Below, piece by piece: positions 1 to 5,994 of a stretch of DNA of 8,949 nucleotides (its first letter is position 1; each line of letters starts with the position of its first letter). The position numbers were made by a program, and so were the translations under genes. Source of the stretch: an uncultured Eisenbergiella sp. GTDB taxonomy: Bacteria; Bacillota; Clostridia; Lachnospirales; Lachnospiraceae. Under the pieces are notes generated by a model. The model ran no database searches. It saw only the letters and a program-made list of their open reading frames with translations, and had not been told where the DNA came from. The stretch is from assembly GCA_948960675.1 (NCBI GenBank), contig CARDPF010000120.1, forward strand, positions 1 to 8,949, read 5' to 3'.

Positions 1-27
1 CCTGTCGGCACACCACCCAAGCCCATG
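1..27 (+). repeat. Short sequence similar, inverted, to 8898-8925
   Basis: The first 27 bases match the reverse complement of 8898-8925 at 21 positions with one extra base in the other copy. Both read GT(C/T)GGCA then a variable triplet, then CCCAA and GCCCATG. Several differences fall at codon third positions, as if both derive from a coding or dispersed repeat. The copy is cut by the window edge, so its true extent is unknown. Chance similarity cannot be excluded without a genome search. Confidence 0.35.
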
Positions 28-49
28 CATTGCTGCCTGGACTTTGGCC

Positions 50-77
50 TTGACTTTTTGGGATTTTTTATTATAAT
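50..77 (+). promoter_or_regulatory. Sigma-A promoter of queT
   Basis: TTGACT at 50-55 and a perfect TATAAT at 72-77 are separated by 16 nt, close to the vegetative consensus. The predicted start of transcription is about 84-86, just before the preQ1 riboswitch, so the riboswitch would lie at the 5' end of the queT mRNA. Confidence 0.8.
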
Positions 78-104
78 GGATTTTCGGGGGAATCCCATAT
101 TATT

Positions 105-147
105 CCGTGAGTTCGAAACCATCCTCACGTAAAACAAAACTAAGGAG
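105..147 (+). promoter_or_regulatory. preQ1 class I riboswitch in front of queT
   Basis: A 6-bp stem CGTGAG/CTCACG (106-111 with 124-129) closes a 12-nt loop TTCGAAACCATC. It is followed by an A-rich linker and the tail AAAACTAAGG. This is the family layout: small hairpin, C-containing loop that captures preQ1, and an A-rich tail that folds back as a pseudoknot. The tail runs directly into the Shine-Dalgarno AAGGAG (143-148), 7-8 nt before the queT ATG. Ligand binding should therefore hide the ribosome site, giving translational repression. No terminator hairpin is seen between the aptamer and the gene. The aptamer and gene partner agree well with known preQ1-I examples, but the fold was judged by eye. 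Confidence 0.88.
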
Positions 148-154
148 AAAGCAA

Positions 155-679
155 ATGAAAAACAAAAACGTTCTGTATCTCACACAGGCGGCAATGATTG
201 CCGCTCTTTATGTTGTGCTTACGGTGTTTGCCAATGCGCTTGGCATCGCCAGCGGCAACATTCAGGTGCGCTTTTCGGAAGCGCTGACCGTTCTTCCCTT
301 TTTTACACCGGCTGCCATTCCGGGATTATATGTGGGATGTCTGGTTGCCAACATTGTGACGGGCGCTGCAATCTGGGACATTATTTTCGGGCCTTTTGCA
401 ACGCTGATAGGCGCATTGGGGACTTGGGCGCTGGGCAGGCTGGCAGCAGGCGGCAGTGAAAAGAAGAAACGGGTTTGCCGGTGGCTGTCGCCACTGCCGC
501 CGATTGTTGCCAACGGCATCATCATTCCCCCCATGTTGAAATATGCGTACGGCATTGTGCCGGTATGGTTTTCGGCCGTCACGGTGACGCTGGGAGAAGT
601 GATTTCCTGCGGAATTTTTGGCCTGCTCCTTCTCGCGGCCCTGCAAAAACAAAAAAACCGGTTGTTTACGCAAAACTAA
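155..679 (+). CDS. queT: QueT family queuosine-precursor transporter (ECF S component)
   Basis: Membrane protein of 174 residues, expected to act as the substrate-binding S component of an energy-coupling factor transporter importing preQ1 or a related queuosine precursor. It is nearly all hydrophobic with about six transmembrane segments. Family-typical stretches are NIQVRFSEALTVLPFF (residues 35-50), GPFATLIGALGTWALGR (79-95), LPPIVANGIIIP (114-125) and GEVISCGIFG (147-156). The basic loop SEKKKRVCRW (101-110) is probably cytoplasmic. The start at ATG 155 is chosen because AAGGAG lies just before it. A longer in-frame reading from GTG 107 would translate the riboswitch stem and is rejected. 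The upstream preQ1-I aptamer strongly supports the substrate assignment. The ATPase and EcfT subunits are not in this window and are presumably shared modules encoded elsewhere. The gene converges on prs, whose stop is 16 nt away. Confidence 0.9.
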   Translation: MKNKNVLYLTQAAMIAALYVVLTVFANALGIASGNIQVRFSEALTVLPFFTPAAIPGLYVGCLVANIVTGAAIWDIIFGPFATLIGALGTWALGRLAAGGSEKKKRVCRWLSPLPPIVANGIIIPPMLKYAYGIVPVWFSAVTVTLGEVISCGIFGLLLLAALQKQKNRLFTQN

Positions 680-693
680 GACTGCAAAACCGG
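645..693 (-). terminator. Probable intrinsic terminator of prs
   Basis: Read on the minus strand just after the prs stop, CCGGTT and AACCGG (688-693 with 658-663) can pair. Imperfect TT/AA pairing extends inwards, and the stem is followed at once by seven T, one G and five T (657-645). The loop is long and the stem only moderately stable. The site lies within the last codons of queT, so the two converging genes share this DNA. The plus-strand reading lacks a T-tract directly after the stem, so it is weaker as a queT terminator. Confidence 0.5.
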
Positions 694-695
694 CC

Positions 696-1898
696 TTACT
701 CTTCTGCGAATTGTTTTTTCTGCTTTTTTTCGTATTTGATGATGGCTTTCCGGATCTTTTCGTTGGGGACGAGAAGGTCGCTGATGGAAGTATCGTGATT
801 GAGGGTATCAATCAGGTAAGCAACATATTTGCTGATGTCGCAGTTGACATACCATTCCCGCTTTAGCAGGTCGGGCGTCTGGTAGATAAGGTTGGTGGTC
901 AGGATACGGTTAAAGCTTCCTTTGCGGTAGGCCCTGTCAAACCTGTCCAGGCCGTTTGTGAATAAGCCGAAGGTGGTGCAGATAAATATTTTGCGTGCAC
1001 CGCGCTCTTTTAGGGCAGCTGCAACCTCAAGGACGCTTTCCCCGGAGGAAATCATATCGTCGATTACGATCATGTCCTTATTTTCCACACTGCTTCCCAA
1101 AAATTCATGGGCGACGATGGGATTGCGGCCATTCATTACCCGTGCATAATCCCGTCGCTTGTAAAACATACCCATATCCAGGCCTAAGACATTGGCCATA
1201 TAAATGGCCCGGCTCATTCCGCCCTCATCGGGGCTGATGACCATCATATGGTCGGAATCAATGTGCAGGTCGGGCTCTGCGCGGAGCAGGTTCTTAATAA
1301 ACTGATAAGAGGGCTGTACCGTTTCAAAGCCGTGCAGCGGAATGGAATTCTGTACCCTTGGGTCGTGGGCATCAAAGGTAATAATATTGTCCACGCCCAT
1401 GTGCACAAGTTCCTGCAGGGCGATGGCACAATCCAGGGATTCCCGGTCCGTGCGTTTATGTTGTCTGCTTTCATACAAGTAGGGCATGATGACGGTGATT
1501 CTTCTGGCTTTGCCGCCGACTGCGGAAATGATCCGCTTTAAGTCCTGATAATGGTCGTCGGGGGACATATGGTTTTCGTGACCGCCGAGGGAATAGGTCT
1601 GGCTGTAATTGGTCACATCTACCAGAAGGTAGAGATCCATGCCGCGCACGGATTCCAATATCATGCCTTTTCCTTCCCCGGATCCGAAGCGGGGAACTTT
1701 GCTTTTTAAAATATAGGAGTTGCGTTGATAACCGGAGAAGGCGAGACTGTCCTTGTGCTCGCTTTCGCGCTGTGTCCTCCATTTCACAAGATAAGAGTTG
1801 ATTGCTTCCGCCAGGAATTCACAGCCTTTCAAAGGAATGATTCCCAGGGAGCCTACAGGAATTGTCTCCAAATTTCTGGTCTCTTCTCGTGTCGTCAT
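696..1898 (-). CDS. prs: Divergent long ribose-phosphate pyrophosphokinase (PRPP synthetase)
   Basis: Cytoplasmic enzyme of 400 residues predicted to make PRPP from ribose 5-phosphate and ATP for purine, pyrimidine, His, Trp and NAD synthesis. Recognisable parts are ESVRGMDLYLL (82-92), the ATP-side loop PYLYESRQHKRTDRE (139-153), metal-site FDAHD (175-179), SPDEGGMSRA (222-231), YKRR (246-249) and the PRPP loop VIDDMISSGES (278-288). It is longer than the usual 310-320 residues. The extra length lies mainly in an extended N-terminal half and a charged Lys-rich C-terminus. The PRPP loop has S-S-G-E-S where classical enzymes have D-T-G/A-G-T, yet it still fits the general phosphoribosyltransferase signature. 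ATG 1898 is preferred because GTGAGG stands 6 nt upstream; ATG 1904 would abut that site. The gene is last in an apparent dnaD-dnaI-prs operon, 60 nt after dnaI with no terminator seen between. PRPP synthetase is likely, but a second canonical prs may exist elsewhere. Confidence 0.85.
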   Translation of the reverse strand: MTTREETRNLETIPVGSLGIIPLKGCEFLAEAINSYLVKWRTQRESEHKDSLAFSGYQRNSYILKSKVPRFGSGEGKGMILESVRGMDLYLLVDVTNYSQTYSLGGHENHMSPDDHYQDLKRIISAVGGKARRITVIMPYLYESRQHKRTDRESLDCAIALQELVHMGVDNIITFDAHDPRVQNSIPLHGFETVQPSYQFIKNLLRAEPDLHIDSDHMMVISPDEGGMSRAIYMANVLGLDMGMFYKRRDYARVMNGRNPIVAHEFLGSSVENKDMIVIDDMISSGESVLEVAAALKERGARKIFICTTFGLFTNGLDRFDRAYRKGSFNRILTTNLIYQTPDLLKREWYVNCDISKYVAYLIDTLNHDTSISDLLVPNEKIRKAIIKYEKKQKKQFAEE

Positions 1899-1958
1899 GT
1901 ACATCCTCACTTTCTGATGATTCCCACTGTCGGTGGGGCCGGGCAACGGCTTACCGGG

Positions 1959-2921
1959 TTATATCCCCCGCCGTTTTGCCATCCGGATATCGGGTCCTGT
2001 CAGTTTGCAAAAGTCAAAGCTGCTTGCAATTCTGGAAAAAATGCGATCCTGATACCGGTTTTGGCAATCCTCCAGTGAAAGGTTCGTGGAGATGATGATC
2101 GGTTTCCTGCGGAGAAGCCTTTCGTTTAAGCAGGTAAAAAAATGGGACAGGGTAAAGGCAGATGCCGTCTCGGTCCCAAGATCATCAATGATCAACAGGT
2201 CGCAGCTGTAAAGGTCGTTACAGAGTGCGGACATCCCATCTTGATTCTTATAATCCCGCGCGTTGCGTGAGAGCAGGTCAAAAAGACCGGAGGCGCTGAA
2301 ATAGAGGACGGAAAATCCCTTTTCAATGCACTCTTTTGCAATACAATTGGATAAAAATGTTTTACCTGTCCCCACTGTACCATAAAAAAACAAATTTTGG
2401 TAGATGGTTTTGAAATTTCCCGCAAAATTTCTGCATTTTTCAACAGCTTTACGATAATTCGTGAGCGTATCCTCCGCAAAATAGGAATAGGAGAGAGTGG
2501 AAAAGTTTTCTTTTTCCAGAACGGCTTCCAAATTGGACTGCTTGTAGAGCAGGGCAATCTCGGCCTGTTTAAAGCAATGGCACTTTTGGCCGTTGGCGTA
2601 GCCGGTGTCCCGGCAGTCGGGACAGTCAAAAACCGGCTGCAGGAAATTTTCCGGATAGCCGTTTTGGACAAGCAGCCGGGCACGGTTATGGGACAATTCG
2701 GATAACTTGTCTTTGAGGCGCGGCAGGGCGTCGCCATCCCCTGCGAGCATTTTTTTGCCCTGCGCTACGGAAAAAGATGCGACGGATTCATCCAGGGCCT
2801 GATAGCCTTCGACAGTACTGTAAATATGGCGGAGGCGTTCTTCCCGCAGATGGCGGTTTTTCGTCTGGCGCTCTTCATATTGCCGCATGATAAAATTGTA
2901 TTGGGAAGCTGTCAGTGCCAC
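1959..2921 (-). CDS. dnaI: DnaI/DnaC-type replicative helicase loader (AAA+ ATPase)
   Basis: Predicted cytoplasmic AAA+ protein of 320 residues that loads the replicative DnaB-type helicase during replication initiation or restart. The N-terminal 90 residues are charged and helical. A Cys cluster follows (C100, C103, C114, C116, in CPDC and CHC), a probable zinc site as in the N-terminal domain of Bacillus DnaI. The ATPase domain has Walker A GTVGTGKT (181-188), Walker B LLIIDD (242-247), sensor-1 IIISTN (275-280) and an arginine-finger candidate in DRIFSRI (292-298). IstB transposition helpers share this fold, but no transposase is near, and the DnaD neighbour and zinc cluster favour DnaI. 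The start is GTG at 2921, with GGAGG nine nt upstream. The gene follows dnaD by 59 nt on the same strand and precedes prs by 60 nt. Many databases label such clostridial proteins DnaC. Confidence 0.9.
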   Translation of the reverse strand: MALTASQYNFIMRQYEERQTKNRHLREERLRHIYSTVEGYQALDESVASFSVAQGKKMLAGDGDALPRLKDKLSELSHNRARLLVQNGYPENFLQPVFDCPDCRDTGYANGQKCHCFKQAEIALLYKQSNLEAVLEKENFSTLSYSYFAEDTLTNYRKAVEKCRNFAGNFKTIYQNLFFYGTVGTGKTFLSNCIAKECIEKGFSVLYFSASGLFDLLSRNARDYKNQDGMSALCNDLYSCDLLIIDDLGTETASAFTLSHFFTCLNERLLRRKPIIISTNLSLEDCQNRYQDRIFSRIASSFDFCKLTGPDIRMAKRRGI

Positions 2922-2980
2922 GTCTGTTTTCCTCCGGTTTCTGATATGGTCAAGGGAACCGCTTTGGCAGTGCCGGACGG

Positions 2981-4021
2981 TTATTTTAAAAGTTCTTTTT
3001 CCAGGGCGTCAAAATCATAGCTGGCGTGCATGAAACGGTTGTATTCGGCGGTAGCGCCTGTGCGTGCAGGTTTGGAAACGTTTGCCTGCCGGTGCGAGAC
3101 GTCCAGATTGCCGATGTCGGATATGTGGTGGACGCCGGCTTTGTGCCAGGAAGACAAAATGCTGTCCGCGTAGGCGAAGCGGTGCTTATCCGTGGCAAGC
3201 ACGGTGCGTCCGCAGGCCTCCAAGATAACATCCAGTTCAAATCCGTATTCCGCCACCCAACGGTTTATGTAAGCGAGTTCGGATTTGGCCGGGGAGTTGG
3301 TTTTGCCGAGGGCGTTCATGACGGAATACACATTCTTGTCATAACGGGATGCGCGCTGCCGCGCCTGGGCAGGGGTGCGGATACCCGCCTCCGCCCAACC
3401 GATTGCCACTTTCTCGATGTAGCGGAAATCCTTTTTCCCACGTTCCACGCAATACTGGAGCAGATAATCGGTCAGGTCGTCGGAAAACTGCAGCCGGTCC
3501 GTAAAAAACAATATGGATTTCATGTCGGCGGGACTCAATGTGCGGCCCAAATACTGTTCTGCCACAAAAAAAAGCTGGGCTGCGTTTTCCTGCTGGCCGA
3601 ATGCCTTTAAATCGTCCGCCGTGTAAGCGGGCTTTTCAAAGGCAGGCGCCGACGGGAGGGTTTGATGGGAGATGACGGTAAGCGCTGCGGGAGGCAAAGG
3701 CGTTTCGGAGACCGTTTCGCCACACCTTTGCAAAGGGAGCAGTCGAACGCCGCACAGGCTCTTGTCCTGCGCATACTCCAGGGAGAGGACATGCTTTTTC
3801 TCCCAGAAACGCAGGGCGCGCATGACATCCTTTTCCGTATGGTTAAACCGGTCGGCGATGTCGGATACCGTGACGGGGGCATGTGCCTGCAGCATGCGCA
3901 GCAGGTATAAATAGACTTTAATCTGCGCGTCGTTGGCATCTTTCATATATTCATCGATGAAAAGATTGGAAAGGATGGTGGCTTCCATGCCGCCATCGCC
4001 GGTTAAAGAGAGTGTGTTCAT
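2981..4021 (-). CDS. dnaD: DnaD-domain primosome protein with two DnaD (DnaB_2) domains
   Basis: Predicted 346-residue DNA-binding primosome protein that, with DnaI, brings the helicase to DnaA-opened origin DNA. The N-terminal part (about 21-80) looks like a winged helix: a helical segment FIDEYMKDANDAQIKVYLYL, then VSDIADRFNHTEKDVMRALRFW. A Pro-rich linker (about 100-130) precedes two tandem DnaD domains at about 133-220 and 228-303. Each ends with the family Y-xxx-[IV]-xxx-W signature: YIEKVAIGW (201-209) and YADSILSSW (284-292). This motif is linked to single-stranded DNA binding in DnaD. Two domains resemble the DnaB/DnaD architecture of Bacillus, so one protein may do both jobs here. 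The start at ATG 4021 is chosen over upstream ATG 4147, because the latter would translate the promoter and has no clear ribosome site; AGGA lies about 8-9 nt before 4021. First gene of the apparent dnaD-dnaI-prs operon, downstream of the DnaA boxes. Confidence 0.87.
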   Translation of the reverse strand: MNTLSLTGDGGMEATILSNLFIDEYMKDANDAQIKVYLYLLRMLQAHAPVTVSDIADRFNHTEKDVMRALRFWEKKHVLSLEYAQDKSLCGVRLLPLQRCGETVSETPLPPAALTVISHQTLPSAPAFEKPAYTADDLKAFGQQENAAQLFFVAEQYLGRTLSPADMKSILFFTDRLQFSDDLTDYLLQYCVERGKKDFRYIEKVAIGWAEAGIRTPAQARQRASRYDKNVYSVMNALGKTNSPAKSELAYINRWVAEYGFELDVILEACGRTVLATDKHRFAYADSILSSWHKAGVHHISDIGNLDVSHRQANVSKPARTGATAEYNRFMHASYDFDALEKELLK

Positions 4022-4087
4022 CGTACCCGTCCTGCTGTCCAAATATTTTCCCCCTGCGGTGGAGGTGTTGCATTCGCTATGGAATGT

Positions 4088-4116
4088 AGTATAGCACAAC
4101 CCTTTCGAAAAGAAAA
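4088..4116 (-). promoter_or_regulatory. Probable extended -10 promoter of dnaD-dnaI-prs
   Basis: On the minus strand TGC precedes TATACT (-10 at 4093-4088), an extended -10 element. At 17 nt spacing the -35 position holds TTTTCT (4116-4111), which is weak. Transcription would begin near 4081, giving a leader of about 60 nt before dnaD. The DnaA boxes begin some 70 nt upstream of the -10. Confidence 0.5.
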
Positions 4117-4164
4117 CAGGGAATTTGGCCAAAACCCTTGTAAACACTGGGGTTGCGCCTTTAC

Positions 4165-4191
4165 TGTGGATAATGTGGAAAGTGTGGAAAG
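4165..4191 (-). promoter_or_regulatory. DnaA-box array, three head-to-tail 9-mers
   Basis: TGTGGATAA at 4165-4173 is the exact complement of the consensus DnaA box TTATCCACA. It is followed without spacing by TGTGGAAAG at 4174-4182 and again at 4183-4191, two degenerate 9-mers with the same TGTGGA core. All three have the same orientation, which as TTATCCACA reads in the direction of dnaD transcription. Exact 9-nt periodicity makes chance unlikely. The array lies between murC and dnaD. Confidence 0.75.
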
Positions 4192-4227
4192 AGGAGGAAA
4201 ACGCTTTGGGGCGTAGCTTTTTCGGTA

Positions 4228-4258
4228 AAAAATATCCACAGCCAAAGGGGATATTTTT
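4228..4258. repeat. Perfect 10-bp AT-rich inverted repeat holding a near-DnaA box
   Basis: AAAAATATCC (4228-4237) is perfectly complementary to GGATATTTTT (4249-4258) across an 11-nt spacer. The left arm merges with ATATCCACA (4232-4240), one mismatch from a DnaA box and in the opposite orientation to the two flanking arrays. The stem is mostly A-T, so as RNA it would be a weak terminator for murC. It could equally be a protein-binding site or an easily melted segment. Which of these applies cannot be told from sequence. Confidence 0.5.
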
Positions 4259-4270
4259 CCACCCTCTCGT

Positions 4271-4288
4271 TGTGGATAATGTGGATAA
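4271..4288 (-). promoter_or_regulatory. Tandem pair of perfect DnaA boxes
   Basis: Two exact copies of TGTGGATAA (complement of TTATCCACA) lie back to back at 4271-4279 and 4280-4288, immediately after the murC stop codon. They share the orientation of the array at 4165-4191. Abutting perfect boxes suit cooperative DnaA binding. Confidence 0.8.
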
Positions 4289-4289
4289 C

Positions 4290-5675
4290 TTACCGGGAAA
4301 GCAAATCTTCGCCGATATCTACAATATTTCCGGCCCCCATAGTTATCAACAGGTCGCCGTGCATACAATTTTCCAAAATAAATTTTTCAATTTCCGCAAA
4401 GGAGGGAAAATAATGGCAGTCGGTTCCCAGCCGCAAAAGTCTTTCCTGGATATCCTGTGAACTGATTCCCAGCGTATCGGTTTCCCGTGCGGCATAAATG
4501 TCGGCCAGGATCACTTTATCGGCCAGGGAGAGGGCTTTGGCAAAGTCGTCCAAAAAAGCTTTGGTGCGGGAATAGGTGTGGGGCTGGAAAACGCACCAGA
4601 CGGTTTTGTGGGGGTAATTTTGCGCCGCCTGCAAAGTTGCGGTAATTTCCGTGGGATGATGTGCATAATCATCTACTATGGAAATGCCGTTGACCGTACC
4701 CTTGTACTCAAAACGGCGGTCCGTCCCGTGGAAGGTGCGGAGCGCGTACTGGGCCTTTTTGGGGTCAATGTCCAAAAGATCGGTGAGGGCCAGTGCAGCC
4801 AGCGCGTTTGCCACGTTATGTTCCCCGGGTACGCCCAAAGTGACCAATTCCCCGGGCGCACCAAAGCGGTGGAGCCGGAATGTGGCATCGGCAAATTCAT
4901 TGTAGACGATGTCCGTGGGATAATAATCCGCCCGGGCATGGAGGCCGAAGGTGACGACGCGGCAGGGAAGATCCTGTGTGATCTCCGTATAGCGGTCGAT
5001 GTCGGCGTTGATGATGAGCGTTCCGTCGGCCGGAATGCGCTGTGCAAACTTGCGGAAAGAGGCCCGGATGTCATGGATATCCTTGAAAAAATCCAGATGG
5101 TCCTCTTCTATATTTAATATGATGCCGATTTTGGGAAACAGGCTTAAAAAGCTGTTGGTATATTCACAGGCTTCCGTCACGAAAAGACCGGAATGGCCCA
5201 CACGGATGTTACCGTGGATGGACTTTAAAATGCCGCCCACAGAAAGGGTGGGGTCTTTTTGGGCATGGAGAAGGATTTCGGAAACCATGGAGGTGGTAGT
5301 GGTCTTTCCATGGGTGCCGCTGATGGCGACGGGCGTTTTGTAATTGCGCATCAGCTGTCCCAAAAACTGTGCCCGGGTGAGGGCAGGGATCTGCCTGCGC
5401 ACAACCTCCGCAAATTCCGGGTTGTCCTGATGGACGGCTGCCGTGTATACGACCAGGTCAATGTCGTCGGTAATGTTTTCGGCTCTCTGTGGGTTGCCGT
5501 AATGGATGCGTGCGCCCCTGCTTTCCAAAAGTTTTGTCAGGGGGGAGGCGTTCCAGTCGGAGCCGGATACCGAAAAGCCCTCCGAGAGAAGAATTTCTGC
5601 CAGCCCGGACATGCTGATGCCTCCGATGCCGATGAAATAGACATGGATAGGATGGTTAAAATCTACATGATACAT
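4290..5675 (-). CDS. murC: UDP-N-acetylmuramate--L-alanine ligase
   Basis: Cytoplasmic peptidoglycan enzyme of 461 residues that adds L-Ala to UDP-MurNAc with ATP, the first step of stem-peptide building. All Mur-ligase landmarks are present. These are N-terminal UDP-binding YFIGIGGISMSGLAE (13-27), ATP loop GTHGKTTTTSM (120-130), EACEYTNSFL (168-177), NIEEDHLDFF (188-197), GEHNVANALAAL (284-295), DDYAHHPTEI (335-344) and FQPHTYSRT (363-371). The SGLAEIL and YAHHP elements distinguish MurC from MurD, MurE and MurF. Length is normal for the family and no frameshift is seen. Start ATG 5675 follows AAGGG with 7 nt spacing. Its own promoter lies near 5797-5825, with a hairpin-rich leader of about 115 nt. 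It is followed by dnaD on the same strand after 268 nt that contain the DnaA boxes. Read-through into dnaD is possible because no strong terminator is seen. Confidence 0.96.
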   Translation of the reverse strand: MYHVDFNHPIHVYFIGIGGISMSGLAEILLSEGFSVSGSDWNASPLTKLLESRGARIHYGNPQRAENITDDIDLVVYTAAVHQDNPEFAEVVRRQIPALTRAQFLGQLMRNYKTPVAISGTHGKTTTTSMVSEILLHAQKDPTLSVGGILKSIHGNIRVGHSGLFVTEACEYTNSFLSLFPKIGIILNIEEDHLDFFKDIHDIRASFRKFAQRIPADGTLIINADIDRYTEITQDLPCRVVTFGLHARADYYPTDIVYNEFADATFRLHRFGAPGELVTLGVPGEHNVANALAALALTDLLDIDPKKAQYALRTFHGTDRRFEYKGTVNGISIVDDYAHHPTEITATLQAAQNYPHKTVWCVFQPHTYSRTKAFLDDFAKALSLADKVILADIYAARETDTLGISSQDIQERLLRLGTDCHYFPSFAEIEKFILENCMHGDLLITMGAGNIVDIGEDLLSR

Positions 5676-5725
5676 GGAAGTACCCTTTCTGTATGATTAT
5701 TGTGGTTAAACCCCTTTTTGGAGCG

Positions 5726-5790
5726 GGAAGAAAACGCCCCGGCTTGTGACAGGCTGTATAAGCCTGGCCTGTCACCCCGGTTTTTCTTCC
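5726..5790 (-). repeat. Long hairpin at the 5' end of the murC transcript
   Basis: GGAAGAAAA (5726-5734) pairs perfectly with TTTTCTTCC (5782-5790). Inside, CCGG pairs with CCGG, and GTGACAGGC (5746-5754) pairs perfectly with GCCTGTCAC (5767-5775), about 22 bp in all with small internal loops. A second GCCTG at 5762-5766 gives an alternative inner hairpin. The predicted murC transcription start, about 5790, falls on the outer end of the stem, so the mRNA would begin inside it. Read on the plus strand the core is followed by TTTTT and looks like a terminator, but no plus-strand gene ends here. It may stabilise or attenuate murC mRNA. Confidence 0.7.
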
Positions 5791-5796
5791 TGCTTT

Positions 5797-5825
5797 ATTA
5801 TACGCAATTTGGGATAAAAAACCAA
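5797..5825 (-). promoter_or_regulatory. Sigma-A promoter of murC
   Basis: On the minus strand TTGGTT (5825-5820) and a perfect TATAAT (5802-5797) are 17 nt apart. The -35 keeps only the TTG of the consensus, but the -10 and spacing are ideal. The start of transcription is expected near 5790, about 115 nt before the murC ATG. Confidence 0.65.
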
Positions 5826-5994
5826 TAGTAATTTACGTTATTGGGCTTGCAAAAAATGTTCCATATTAGTAAAAATGTGCGAATTCGTATGGGATTTGAT
5901 AAATAAATTAGCTAAAAAAGCAAATATCATAAAAATGTATATGTATTTTATACAATTTTGCATGGTTAATTACGTTTTTTGTTGTGAAAAAATA

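Noticed and set aside
107..154. GTG-initiated N-terminal extension of queT
   Set aside because: It would translate the riboswitch stem and tail, and AAGGAG is placed for ATG 155, where the family sequence begins.
1923..1937. Hairpin CCCAC/GTGGG between dnaI and prs as a terminator
   Set aside because: It has only a 5-bp stem and no T-tract follows on the minus strand, so read-through into prs is expected.
1899..1946. Upstream start for prs (1946) and ATG 1904
   Set aside because: The extension has no family similarity. GTGAGG is correctly spaced for ATG 1898 and touches ATG 1904.
1959..2921. IstB-type transposition helper instead of a helicase loader
   Set aside because: No transposase or terminal repeats are present. 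The Cys cluster and adjacent DnaD fit DnaI.
3026..3610. 194-codon plus-strand reading opposite dnaD
   Set aside because: Shadow of the DnaD coding frame, with no domain or ribosome site.
4022..4147. Longer dnaD reading from ATG 4147
   Set aside because: It runs through the probable promoter and a Cys/Ser-rich stretch unlike DnaD proteins, with no good ribosome site.
4165..4288. A chromosomal or plasmid replication origin at the DnaA boxes
   Set aside because: No dnaA, dnaN, rpmH or rep gene is nearby, the segment is short, and no clear AT-rich unwinding tract of origin size is present. A regulatory or titration role fits better, though origin activity is not formally excluded.
5726..5790. 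Terminator for a plus-strand gene
   Set aside because: The plus-strand core plus TTTTT looks like one, but every gene for 5 kb upstream is on the minus strand, so there is nothing to terminate. It lies in the murC leader.
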